Of a stretch of DNA of 7,940 nt, positions 1 through 6,814 are shown piece by piece; within the stretch, counting starts at the first letter, position 1; each line of letters opens with the position of its first letter. Under the pieces are notes generated by a model. That model saw only the letters and a program-made list of their open reading frames with translations. It did not search any database and was not told the origin of the DNA. This DNA comes from CAZHJK01 sp964533275 (GTDB lineage: Bacteria; Bacillota; Clostridia; Eubacteriales; Garciellaceae), in the NCBI GenBank assembly GCA_964533275.1, contig CAZHJK010000047.1:1-7940 (forward strand), in the 5' to 3' direction. The translations under genes and the position numbers were made by a program.

Positions 1-208
1 ATTTGTAAAAATGGAAATGTATAAACAAGAAATTATGCAAATTTCCTTTATTTATAAAGTTATTATATAATTATAGAGGATAATTTTATCAAATGTAGAA
101 GATTTTTATATGTATGTATTAGCTTATTATTACAAAATAGGAACTAAAGAAATATTTGTATTCTTTTTAAGGTGTAGGCAGTGAAACTGCTCTTTTAGGG
201 GTGATATT
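1..208. other. Non-coding leader upstream of ftsK
   Basis: This AT-rich stretch holds no convincing gene. One forward frame is open from the window edge to a TAA at 68-70 (about 22 codons). It could be the tail of an upstream gene, but it is too short to identify. A TATAAT at 66-71 could be a -10 box, but nothing resembling TTGACA lies 16-18 bases upstream, so promoter status is weak. A small hairpin (GCAG 178-181 with CTGC 187-190, loop TGAAA, plus a G-T pair outside) sits just upstream of the ftsK ribosome binding site. A five-codon GTG-started frame (181-198) overlaps that hairpin. I cannot assign a function to either. Confidence 0.5.
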
Positions 209-2467
209 ATGGTTAAAAAGAAAATTATTATTAATAAATTAAAAAATGAGATTATTGGGTTGATTTTATTATCTTTAGGACTTTATAGTTTATTTTCTAT
301 TATAGTTAAAAATCCAGGTAAAATTGGAAAGCTACTAAAATTTATCTTTGGATTTTTATTTGGTCAGGGGGGTATAGTTTTTTCTTTAATTATAATAACT
401 ATTGCTATTAAAATAATTATTGAATCTAAACCTTTTAAATGGAATAGAAAAGTTTCAGCACTAATAATTGTAGGAATTAATTATTGTATTCTTAAATATG
501 TATTTGTTGTAAAAGATATATTATCTGGTTCCTTTGATTTACAGGCTATGTTTTATATTGCTTGGGGAAATGCCTCTCTAAATATAGAAGGTGGTTTTAT
601 AGGATTAATTTTATCATACATTTTAACTTCATTATTATCACAAATAGGTACTATAATAATATTAGTTCTTAGTACTATTATTGCATTTATAATGTTTACT
701 CAGAAATCTTTTTTTATCTTCCTAAAAGAAAGTTTAAATAATATAAAAGGATGGATTAATAAAGCAAAGAAAAAATTTTTAATATTTTTCTCAAATGCAA
801 ATGAAAAAGAAATAGCCATACATAGTTCTGTAGATAGCTCTGTTGATCATCCTAATGACAGTTCTACTATTGATGAACCTAAGATTATAAAAAGTAAAAT
901 AAATAATATTGATGAAAAAATTAAAATATTAGATTATACTCAAAAGGACGATTTTAAAGTTAATAAACTAAATAAAAAAGATGATCAATCAATCCTGGAT
1001 GAAGAAAGTCTAACCAACCATCCCTATACATTAAACTATAAATCATCAAAATATTCTTTTCCACCTATAGAATTATTAAATAAACCAATCGGTGAAAAAG
1101 TAGTTAATAATAAAAGAAAAGTTTTAAATAATGCAAGGATATTAGAAAAAACATTAATAAACTTCGGTGTTCAAGCTAAGGTAGTACAGGTAAATATGGG
1201 ACCTACTATAACAAGATATGAACTACAACCTAGTCCAGGTGTAAAGGTAAGTAAAATAGTTAATTTAACAGATGATATTGCTTTAAACTTAGCTGCTTCA
1301 GGTGTAAGGGTTGAAGCTCCTATACCTGGAAAAGCTGCAATTGGAATAGAGGTTCCGAATCAAGATACTTCAAATGTATATATAAGAGAATTATTAGAGG
1401 ATGATTATTATAAAAATTTTACATCCAATTTAGCCTTTGCAGTTGGTAAAGATATAACAGGAAAAGTAAAAGTTTCTGACATTGCGAAAATGCCTCATAT
1501 GTTAATAGCAGGAGCTACTGGTTCAGGTAAAAGTGTTTGTATTAATAGTTTAATTACTAGTATTTTATATAAATCTACTCCAGAACAGGTGAAATTAATT
1601 TTAATTGATCCTAAAGTAGTAGAGTTAAGCATCTACAACGGAATACCCCATCTTTTAATACCTGTGGTTACTGATCCAAAAAAAGCTTCAGGAGCATTAA
1701 ATTGGGTAGTTCAAGAAATGACAGAAAGATATAAAAAATTTGCTGAGTATAGTGTTCGAGATTTAAGTAGATATAATGAATTTTTTAACGAACAGCCAGA
1801 AAAAAAGATGCCTCAAATATTAGTAATTATAGATGAATTAGCAGATTTAATGATGGTTTCACCTCATGAGGTTGAGGATGCTATATGTCGCTTAGCTCAA
1901 ATGGCTCGTGCTGCCGGTATTCATTTAGTAGTTGCAACACAAAGACCTTCTGTGGATGTTATAACAGGTGTTATTAAAGCTAATATTCCATCAAGAATAG
2001 CCTTTGCAGTTTCTTCACACATGGATTCCAGAACAATTTTGGACATGGGAGGAGCTGAAAAACTTTTGGGAAGAGGAGATATGCTTTTCTATCCAGTTGG
2101 GGAATCAAAACCATTAAGGGTACAAGGCGCATTTATTTCAGACAAAGAAGTCGAAAAAATTGTTGATCATATAAAAAATAAAAATACCGCATCCTATGAT
2201 AATGAAATATTGGAAGAAATTCAATCTCAAGATAAACAACAACACACTATTAAGGATGAAGACGATGTATTATTACCAAAAGCTATTGAATTAGCAATTG
2301 AAAATCAACAAATATCTATTTCGATGTTGCAAAGAAGACTTAGAATCGGGTATGCAAGAGCTGCAAGAATCATAGATGAAATGGAAAATAGAAATATTAT
2401 TGGTGGATATGAAGGTAGTAAACCTAGAAGAGTATTAATATTAAAAGAAGATGAAACTAATGAGTAG
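209..2467 (+). CDS. ftsK: DNA translocase FtsK/SpoIIIE
   Basis: This is a membrane-anchored, hexameric, ATP-driven double-stranded DNA pump that clears chromosomes from the closing division or sporulation septum. The N-terminus carries hydrophobic segments at about residues 15-33, 46-70, 82-101 and 128-164, giving four or five membrane passes. A polar, low-complexity linker follows (about 195-280). The motor starts near the YSFPPIELL stretch (282-290). It has a Walker A motif GATGSGKS (435-442) and a Walker B motif ending in D542-E543. The ATQRPSVDVITG segment and LGRGDMLF are typical of the family. A C-terminal winged-helix gamma domain (about 686-748), which in relatives reads polar DNA signals, is intact. 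At 752 residues it is close to SpoIIIE (about 790) and much shorter than E. coli FtsK, so the long linker is absent. The ATG is supported by AGGGGTGAT (197-205). Whether it acts in sporulation, general division or both cannot be told from sequence. It is the first gene of the cluster. Confidence 0.96.
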   Translation: MVKKKIIINKLKNEIIGLILLSLGLYSLFSIIVKNPGKIGKLLKFIFGFLFGQGGIVFSLIIITIAIKIIIESKPFKWNRKVSALIIVGINYCILKYVFVVKDILSGSFDLQAMFYIAWGNASLNIEGGFIGLILSYILTSLLSQIGTIIILVLSTIIAFIMFTQKSFFIFLKESLNNIKGWINKAKKKFLIFFSNANEKEIAIHSSVDSSVDHPNDSSTIDEPKIIKSKINNIDEKIKILDYTQKDDFKVNKLNKKDDQSILDEESLTNHPYTLNYKSSKYSFPPIELLNKPIGEKVVNNKRKVLNNARILEKTLINFGVQAKVVQVNMGPTITRYELQPSPGVKVSKIVNLTDDIALNLAASGVRVEAPIPGKAAIGIEVPNQDTSNVYIRELLEDDYYKNFTSNLAFAVGKDITGKVKVSDIAKMPHMLIAGATGSGKSVCINSLITSILYKSTPEQVKLILIDPKVVELSIYNGIPHLLIPVVTDPKKASGALNWVVQEMTERYKKFAEYSVRDLSRYNEFFNEQPEKKMPQILVIIDELADLMMVSPHEVEDAICRLAQMARAAGIHLVVATQRPSVDVITGVIKANIPSRIAFAVSSHMDSRTILDMGGAEKLLGRGDMLFYPVGESKPLRVQGAFISDKEVEKIVDHIKNKNTASYDNEILEEIQSQDKQQHTIKDEDDVLLPKAIELAIENQQISISMLQRRLRIGYARAARIIDEMENRNIIGGYEGSKPRRVLILKEDETNE

Positions 2468-2484
2468 ATAAGGATTGACATAAT

Positions 2485-3516
2485 ATGAAAAAAATTACGA
2501 TAGAAGATGCTTATAATATAAAAAATGTGATTTATATAGATGTTCGTTCTCCTGCTGAATATAAAGAAAGCACAATACCAGGGGCTATTAATTTACCATT
2601 ATTTTCAGATGAAGAAAGAAAAGAAATTGGAATATCTTATCACCAGAATAAAAACGAAGCTTATGAAAAAGGGTTTCTTATTGGGACTTCTAAATTATTT
2701 GATATTTATAAATATATAAAGTCTCTTAATATTTCTGATGATTATAGCATAATAATATTTTGTTGGAGAGGCGGAATGAGGAGTAAATCCATAGCAATAA
2801 ATTTAAGCATGATGGGTATAAACGCTTTTCAATTAGCAGGTGGCTATAAAGCATATAGAAAATCTGTTCTAATAGGATTAAATACCTTCAAAAATTATTT
2901 TAAATATATAAATATTCATGGTAATACTGGTGTTGGGAAAACCATTTTATTAAAAGAATTAGAGAAAAAGGGGCAACCTATTTTAGATCTAGAAGGATTG
3001 GCAAATAATAGAGGATCAATGTTTGGTGGAATAGGATTAGGGAATTCTATAAATCAAAAAATGTTTGATTCATATTTATTGGATAAAATGAGATATAACA
3101 AAAAAAAATATTTCTTTGTAGAATCTGAGAGTAGAAGGATTGGTAATATAATACTACCGGATTTTCTTTTGGAATCAATGGAAAAAGGAAAGCACATATT
3201 AATACAAGCAAATATAGAGCAAAGAATAAAAAATATAATGGAAGATTATTTACCTATTGATAATAAAGATAATATAGTTGAATTAATTTCAAGTAATAAA
3301 TTTTTCAAGAAACGAAAAGGAATAAAGTGGGTAGAGGATTTATTAGATTTACTAGAAAAAGATGATTATTATAATTTTATTAAGAAATTGTTAATAGACT
3401 ATTATGATCCTTTATATTATTACTCTGAGAAAAAATATAATCCTTATGATCTTATTATAAATAATAAGAATTTTCAAAAAAGTATAGATAAATTAATTTC
3501 AATTATTTATAATTAG
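2485..3516 (+). CDS. mnmH: tRNA 2-selenouridine synthase MnmH (SelU)
   Basis: MnmH replaces the sulfur of 2-thiouridine at wobble position 34 of tRNA-Lys, -Glu and -Gln with selenium, using selenophosphate and passing through a geranylated intermediate. The N-terminal rhodanese domain (about 1-125) carries the family motif CWRGGMRS at 93-100, with C93 matching the essential cysteine of the E. coli enzyme (C97). A P-loop, GNTGVGKT (146-153), opens the second domain. It is followed by LEGLANNRGSMFGG and VESESRRIG, both characteristic of MnmH. The C-terminus has the family's LL-x2-YYDP-x-YYYS-like stretch. At 343 residues it is full length (E. coli 364). The start has AAGGA at 2470-2474, ten bases before the ATG, and lies 17 bases after the ftsK stop, so the two are probably cotranscribed. 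The reaction needs SelD selenophosphate synthetase, which is not in this window. Confidence 0.95.
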   Translation: MKKITIEDAYNIKNVIYIDVRSPAEYKESTIPGAINLPLFSDEERKEIGISYHQNKNEAYEKGFLIGTSKLFDIYKYIKSLNISDDYSIIIFCWRGGMRSKSIAINLSMMGINAFQLAGGYKAYRKSVLIGLNTFKNYFKYINIHGNTGVGKTILLKELEKKGQPILDLEGLANNRGSMFGGIGLGNSINQKMFDSYLLDKMRYNKKKYFFVESESRRIGNIILPDFLLESMEKGKHILIQANIEQRIKNIMEDYLPIDNKDNIVELISSNKFFKKRKGIKWVEDLLDLLEKDDYYNFIKKLLIDYYDPLYYYSEKKYNPYDLIINNKNFQKSIDKLISIIYN

Positions 3517-3570
3517 ATTATGAAGAACAAAGTATACATATATTAATTTTAGAACATTAGGAGGATTTTA

Positions 3571-4914
3571 ATGATATATAATGTAGGAATGGTATCCTTA
3601 GGATGCGCTAAAAATTTAGTTGATACTGAAATGATGTTGGGCATCCTAAACAAGGAAGGATATCAATTGGTATCAAAGGAAGAAGATGCCGATATATTAA
3701 TAGTTAATACCTGTGGATTTATAGAAAGTGCCAAACAAGAATCTATTAATACTATTATAAAATTAGCAGAATATAAAAAAAATGGAAAATGCAAAACTTT
3801 AATTGTTGCTGGTTGTCTTGCAGAGAGATATAATGAAGAACTACAGAAGGAAATACCAGAAATAGATGGAATAATAGGAACAGGAAACTTTACGGAAATT
3901 TTAAAGGTTATAAATAAAACTCTTAGTGGCGAAAAATATATAAATTTTGGAAATCAAAATTCTAATTTCAAAGAAGAATTACCTCGTATGCTAACTACTG
4001 CTTCTCATACTGCTTATCTTAAAATTGCAGATGGTTGCGATCATTTTTGCACATATTGCATCATTCCTTACCTGAGGGGATCTTATAGGAGTAGGAAAAT
4101 GCAAAATATTGTTAATGAAGCAAAGCTTCTGTCAAGTCAAGGTGTTAAGGAATTTGTTATAATTGCACAGGATATTACTGAATATGGGAAGGACATATAT
4201 GGGGAAATAAAATTAATTGAATTATTAAAAGAAATAACAAAAATAGAAAATGTGGAATGGATAAGATTATTATATAGTTATCCAGAAAATATTTCTGACG
4301 AGTTGATAATTTTAATAAAGAACAATAAAAAAATATGTAATTATATTGACATACCAATTCAACATATAAATGATAATATTTTAAAAAAAATGGGAAGAAA
4401 TATTAATAGGCAAGAAATAATAAATTTAATTAAAAGACTAAGATATTTTATACCAGATATAATTATAAGAACATCCCTTATTGTTGGGTTTCCAGGGGAA
4501 AAAAATGAATATTTTGATGAATTATTAGATTTTATTAAGACAATTGAATTAGATCATGTTGGTGTATTTACATATTCAAAGGAAGAAAATACTCCTGCAG
4601 CAAGATTGTCTAATCAAATAGAACTAGAAATAAAAGAAGAAAGAAAAAGCAAAATAATGGAAGCACAGCAAATAATTTCTTTAAATAAAAATAAAAGAAA
4701 AATTAATAAAACATATAAAGTTTTAATTGAAGGTAAAGTAGAAAAAGAAAATGTATATTATGGAAGAAGTTATGCATTGGCACCTGATATAGATGGATTA
4801 ATTTATTTCAAAACCAATTTATCTATTAAAAAAGGTGATTATTGTTTTGTAAAAGTAATAAAAGCACTAGAATATGATTTGATAGGAGAGGTTATTGATG
4901 AATCTTGCAAATAG
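3571..4914 (+). CDS. rimO: Ribosomal protein S12 methylthiotransferase RimO
   Basis: RimO is a radical-SAM enzyme that adds a methylthio group to the beta-carbon of a conserved aspartate in ribosomal protein S12 (D88/D89). The N-terminal UPF0004 domain holds three cluster-binding cysteines: C12 (in SLGCAKNLVDTE), C48 (in NTCGF) and C82 (in GCLAERY). The radical-SAM motif C-x3-C-x2-C is C156, C160 and C163, followed by IIPYLRGSYRSR. A C-terminal TRAM domain spans about 378-444 and contains the APDIDG signature. The SLGCAKNLVDTE opening and the DGCDHFCTYC context separate it from the tRNA-modifying paralogue MiaB. Length (447) is normal for the family. A perfect AGGAGG (3559-3564) lies six bases before the ATG. 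The 54-base gap after mnmH shows no clear promoter. Its last 17 bases overlap the pgsA start. Confidence 0.96.
   Translation: MIYNVGMVSLGCAKNLVDTEMMLGILNKEGYQLVSKEEDADILIVNTCGFIESAKQESINTIIKLAEYKKNGKCKTLIVAGCLAERYNEELQKEIPEIDGIIGTGNFTEILKVINKTLSGEKYINFGNQNSNFKEELPRMLTTASHTAYLKIADGCDHFCTYCIIPYLRGSYRSRKMQNIVNEAKLLSSQGVKEFVIIAQDITEYGKDIYGEIKLIELLKEITKIENVEWIRLLYSYPENISDELIILIKNNKKICNYIDIPIQHINDNILKKMGRNINRQEIINLIKRLRYFIPDIIIRTSLIVGFPGEKNEYFDELLDFIKTIELDHVGVFTYSKEENTPAARLSNQIELEIKEERKSKIMEAQQIISLNKNKRKINKTYKVLIEGKVEKENVYYGRSYALAPDIDGLIYFKTNLSIKKGDYCFVKVIKALEYDLIGEVIDESCK
4884..4891 (+). promoter_or_regulatory. Ribosome binding site deciding the pgsA start
   Basis: AGGAGAGG lies inside the end of rimO. 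Its AGGAG core (4884-4888) is nine bases before an ATG at 4898. A TTG in the same frame at 4895 is also possible, but ATG is the stronger start codon and the protein then begins MNLANRITLFR, as is usual for PgsA. Ribosomes finishing rimO could re-initiate here, giving translational coupling (inference). Confidence 0.7.
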
Positions 4915-5443
4915 AATAACTTTATTTAGAATATTTTTAATTCCAATATTTATGGTATTTGTTTTGATTGATATACAATATAACCGTTATATTTCAGCTG
5001 CAATTTTTTTATTTGCTGCTCTTACGGATAGCTTAGATGGTTATATAGCCAGAAGCAGAAATCAAATTACTGTATTTGGTAAATTTATAGATCCACTTGC
5101 TGATAAATTATTAGTATCTGCTGCTTTAATAGTATTAGTAGAATTAGGAGATATATCATCCTGGGTAGCTTTTATAATAATAGCTAGAGAATTTATTATA
5201 ACAGGTTTTAGAGTTTTAGCAGCAGCTGATGGAATAGTTATAGCTGCAAGTGGATGGGGAAAAATTAAAACAATAACACAAATAGTAGCTATTATAGCTA
5301 TACTAATAAACAATTTTCCATTCTCAATGATAGGTTTTCCTTTTAGTAAAATTGCTATGGGTCTAGCCGTAATTTTTACTATAATTTCTGGAATAGATTA
5401 TATATTCATTAATAGAAAAATATTTAGCAAAGATAAATATTAA
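4898..5443 (+). CDS. pgsA: CDP-diacylglycerol--glycerol-3-phosphate 3-phosphatidyltransferase PgsA
   Basis: PgsA is an integral membrane enzyme making phosphatidylglycerol phosphate from CDP-diacylglycerol and glycerol-3-phosphate, the committed step to phosphatidylglycerol and cardiolipin. The complete CDP-alcohol phosphatidyltransferase motif is visible: D44-x2-D47-G48-x2-A51-R52-x8-G61-x3-D65-x3-D69. These aspartates bind the metal ions and substrate in the family. Hydrophobic segments lie around residues 8-25, 31-43, 72-110 (two passes), 125-138 and 150-171, fitting a six-helix membrane protein. The N-terminal NLANRITLFRI and the AREFIITGFR stretch (96-105) are typical of PgsA rather than phosphatidylserine synthase. 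The length of 181 residues is normal. The ATG at 4898 was chosen over the TTG at 4895 because of codon strength. The gene overlaps rimO by 17 bases, a common arrangement in this cluster. Confidence 0.95.
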   Translation: MNLANRITLFRIFLIPIFMVFVLIDIQYNRYISAAIFLFAALTDSLDGYIARSRNQITVFGKFIDPLADKLLVSAALIVLVELGDISSWVAFIIIAREFIITGFRVLAAADGIVIAASGWGKIKTITQIVAIIAILINNFPFSMIGFPFSKIAMGLAVIFTIISGIDYIFINRKIFSKDKY

Positions 5444-5480
5444 AACATATAAAAATTACAATTAACAAAGGGGCTTATAA

Positions 5481-6719
5481 ATGAATGGAGAAATAATTTG
5501 TATTGGAACAGAATTATTATTGGGAGATACATTAAATTCTAATTCTCAATATTTATCTCAAGAATTATCAGCTTTAGGAATAAATTTATTTTACCATACA
5601 GTAGTAGGAGATAACACTGATAGATTAAAGAAAACTATATCTTTGGCCGCTAAAAGATCAGATATAATTATTACTACAGGAGGTTTAGGTCCTACCCAAG
5701 ATGATCTGACAAAGGAAACAATAGCTGAATTTTTAGATATGCCACTTGAATTACATAAACCATCCCTTAAATATATAGAAACTTTCTTTAAAAATACCAA
5801 AAGAAAAATGACTACTAATAATATTAAACAAGCATACATACCTACTGGAAGTATTGTTGTACATAATGATAATGGAACAGCTCCAGGAATTATTGTTGAA
5901 AAAAACAATATAATATTTATATTACTTCCTGGTCCCCCAAAAGAAATGGTTCCCATGTTTGAAAAGTCGATTATTCCTTATATTTTAAAAAAAGAACAAA
6001 TAAACTTTCATTCTAGATATTATAAGGTTGTCGGCATAGGAGAATCTTCGTTAGAGGACAAGCTTTTAGATATAGTCGATAATCAAACTAACCCAACCCT
6101 TGCAACATATGCAGGTTATAATGAAGTTTTACTCAGACTTACCGCAAATTCAAAGGATGAAAATATTGCAAATGAAATACTTCAACCTTATGAGGATCTT
6201 ATTTATAACAGAATCGGAGAGAATATATACGGTGGTAAGCAAGATACCCTTGAAAAAGTTACTGCTAATTTCTTGATTAATAATAATATTACTTTTTCTA
6301 TTGCTGAATCTTGTACTGGCGGGCTAATTGCAAGTAGGTTAACATCAATACCTAAAATCTCTAATGTTTTTCATAGTGGTATTGTATGCTATTCAAATAA
6401 TGCTAAGGAAAATATTATAGGAGTATCACCTAACACACTCAAATCAAAAGGTGCTGTTAGTCCAGAAGTTGCAGAAGAATTATGTAGAAATTTGTACGAT
6501 AAAACACAGACAGACTTAGTTATGTCTGTAACAGGTATTGCAGGTCCAGATGGAGCAACAGATGAAAAACCCATTGGACTAATATACATCGGATTGCTCT
6601 ATAAAGGAGATATTGAGATTAGTAAATACTATTTAACGGGAAACCGTGTAAAAATACAAGAACGAACTTCACAATTAGCATTAAATATTCTAAGGAAAAA
6701 AATTATAAGTATTATTTGA
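5481..6719 (+). CDS. cinA: CinA: competence/damage-inducible protein with NMN deamidase domain
   Basis: This is a two-domain nucleotide clean-up protein. The N-terminal MoaB-like domain (COG1058, about 1-250) is linked in characterised members to ADP-ribose pyrophosphatase activity. The C-terminal PncC-type domain (about 255-412) deamidates nicotinamide mononucleotide for NAD recycling. Visible motifs are GTELLLGDTLNSNSQYL near the start, TTGGLGPTQDD (65-75), PGPPKEM (150-156), AESCTGG (275-281), which holds the PncC active-site serine, and VTGIAGPDG further on. Both domains are complete, and 412 residues matches B. subtilis CinA (about 416). The ATG has AAAGGGG (5467-5473) seven bases upstream and lies 37 bases after pgsA. 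The name comes from competence in streptococci, where it is cotranscribed with recA; a competence role here is not shown. The TGA stop lies inside the -35 box of the recA promoter. Confidence 0.95.
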   Translation: MNGEIICIGTELLLGDTLNSNSQYLSQELSALGINLFYHTVVGDNTDRLKKTISLAAKRSDIIITTGGLGPTQDDLTKETIAEFLDMPLELHKPSLKYIETFFKNTKRKMTTNNIKQAYIPTGSIVVHNDNGTAPGIIVEKNNIIFILLPGPPKEMVPMFEKSIIPYILKKEQINFHSRYYKVVGIGESSLEDKLLDIVDNQTNPTLATYAGYNEVLLRLTANSKDENIANEILQPYEDLIYNRIGENIYGGKQDTLEKVTANFLINNNITFSIAESCTGGLIASRLTSIPKISNVFHSGIVCYSNNAKENIIGVSPNTLKSKGAVSPEVAEELCRNLYDKTQTDLVMSVTGIAGPDGATDEKPIGLIYIGLLYKGDIEISKYYLTGNRVKIQERTSQLALNILRKKIISII

Positions 6720-6744
6720 CTCAATGCAGTATTTTATATATAAT
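6716..6744 (+). promoter_or_regulatory. Sigma-A type promoter of recA
   Basis: TTGACT (6716-6721) and a perfect TATAAT (6739-6744) are separated by exactly 17 bases, the optimal spacing for the housekeeping sigma factor. The -35 box has five of six consensus bases and contains the cinA stop codon. Transcription would start near 6751, giving a leader of about 64 bases that begins at the LexA operator. This lets recA be expressed independently of the upstream cluster. Confidence 0.85.
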
Positions 6745-6752
6745 ACTAATAA

Positions 6753-6766
6753 GGAACATATGTTCG
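6753..6766 (+). promoter_or_regulatory. LexA (DinR) operator, SOS box of recA
   Basis: GGAACATATGTTCG matches 13 of 14 positions of the Bacillus/Clostridium LexA consensus CGAACRNRYGTTYG, missing only the first C. The core GAACATATGTTC (6754-6765) is a perfect 12-base palindrome. It begins about nine bases after the -10 box, so it covers roughly +3 to +16 of the predicted transcript. Bound LexA would block initiation or promoter escape and would be released on DNA damage. No lexA gene is in the window. Confidence 0.9.
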
Positions 6767-6786
6767 AGTTCTACTAATTGAAGGGT

Positions 6787-6814
6787 AGGTGATCCAGACT
6801 TTGTCTGGGAAATA
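6787..6814 (+). promoter_or_regulatory. Distant recA Shine-Dalgarno plus intervening hairpin
   Basis: AGGTGATC (6787-6794) is an eight-base match to the extended anti-Shine-Dalgarno end of 16S rRNA, but it lies 20 bases before the first ATG (6815), normally too far. Between them is a stem CCAGAC (6794-6799) and GTCTGG (6803-6808) with loop TTT. If the stem folds out, AGG (6787-6789) comes to about ten bases from the ATG, a normal distance. The only nearer candidate is a weak GGGA at 6807-6810, partly buried in the stem. The site supports a start at 6815 or 6818. Confidence 0.65.

Noticed and set aside
2..70. Open forward frame at the window edge as the tail of an upstream gene
   Set aside because: About 22 codons of low-information sequence cannot be assigned to any gene; it is kept only as a possibility.
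66..71. TATAAT as a promoter for the ftsK cluster
   Set aside because: No -35-like hexamer lies 16-18 bases upstream, and such AT-rich matches are expected by chance in this sequence.
827..849. Short SSVDSSVD tandem repeat in the FtsK linker (residues 207-213)
   Set aside because: It is two copies of a four-residue unit in a low-complexity linker that varies freely in this family; no functional meaning is supported.
3517..3570. TATACA/TATATT sequences as a rimO promoter
   Set aside because: No suitable -35 element is found at the right distance, and the gap is short enough for read-through from mnmH.
4175..4357. Minus-strand open frame of 60 codons within rimO
   Set aside because: It lies wholly antisense to a clearly conserved rimO, encodes a low-complexity hydrophobic sequence expected from AT-rich DNA, and matches no family I recognise.
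5062..5313. Minus-strand open frame of 83 codons within pgsA
   Set aside because: It is antisense to the catalytic core of PgsA, and its alanine/isoleucine-rich content mirrors the membrane protein on the other strand.
5591..5956. Minus-strand open frame of 121 codons within cinA
   Set aside because: It is the longest antisense frame, but it lies entirely under the conserved first domain of CinA and has no recognisable domain.
6389..6589. Minus-strand open frame of 66 codons within cinA
   Set aside because: It lies antisense to the conserved PncC domain of CinA and has no recognisable family features.
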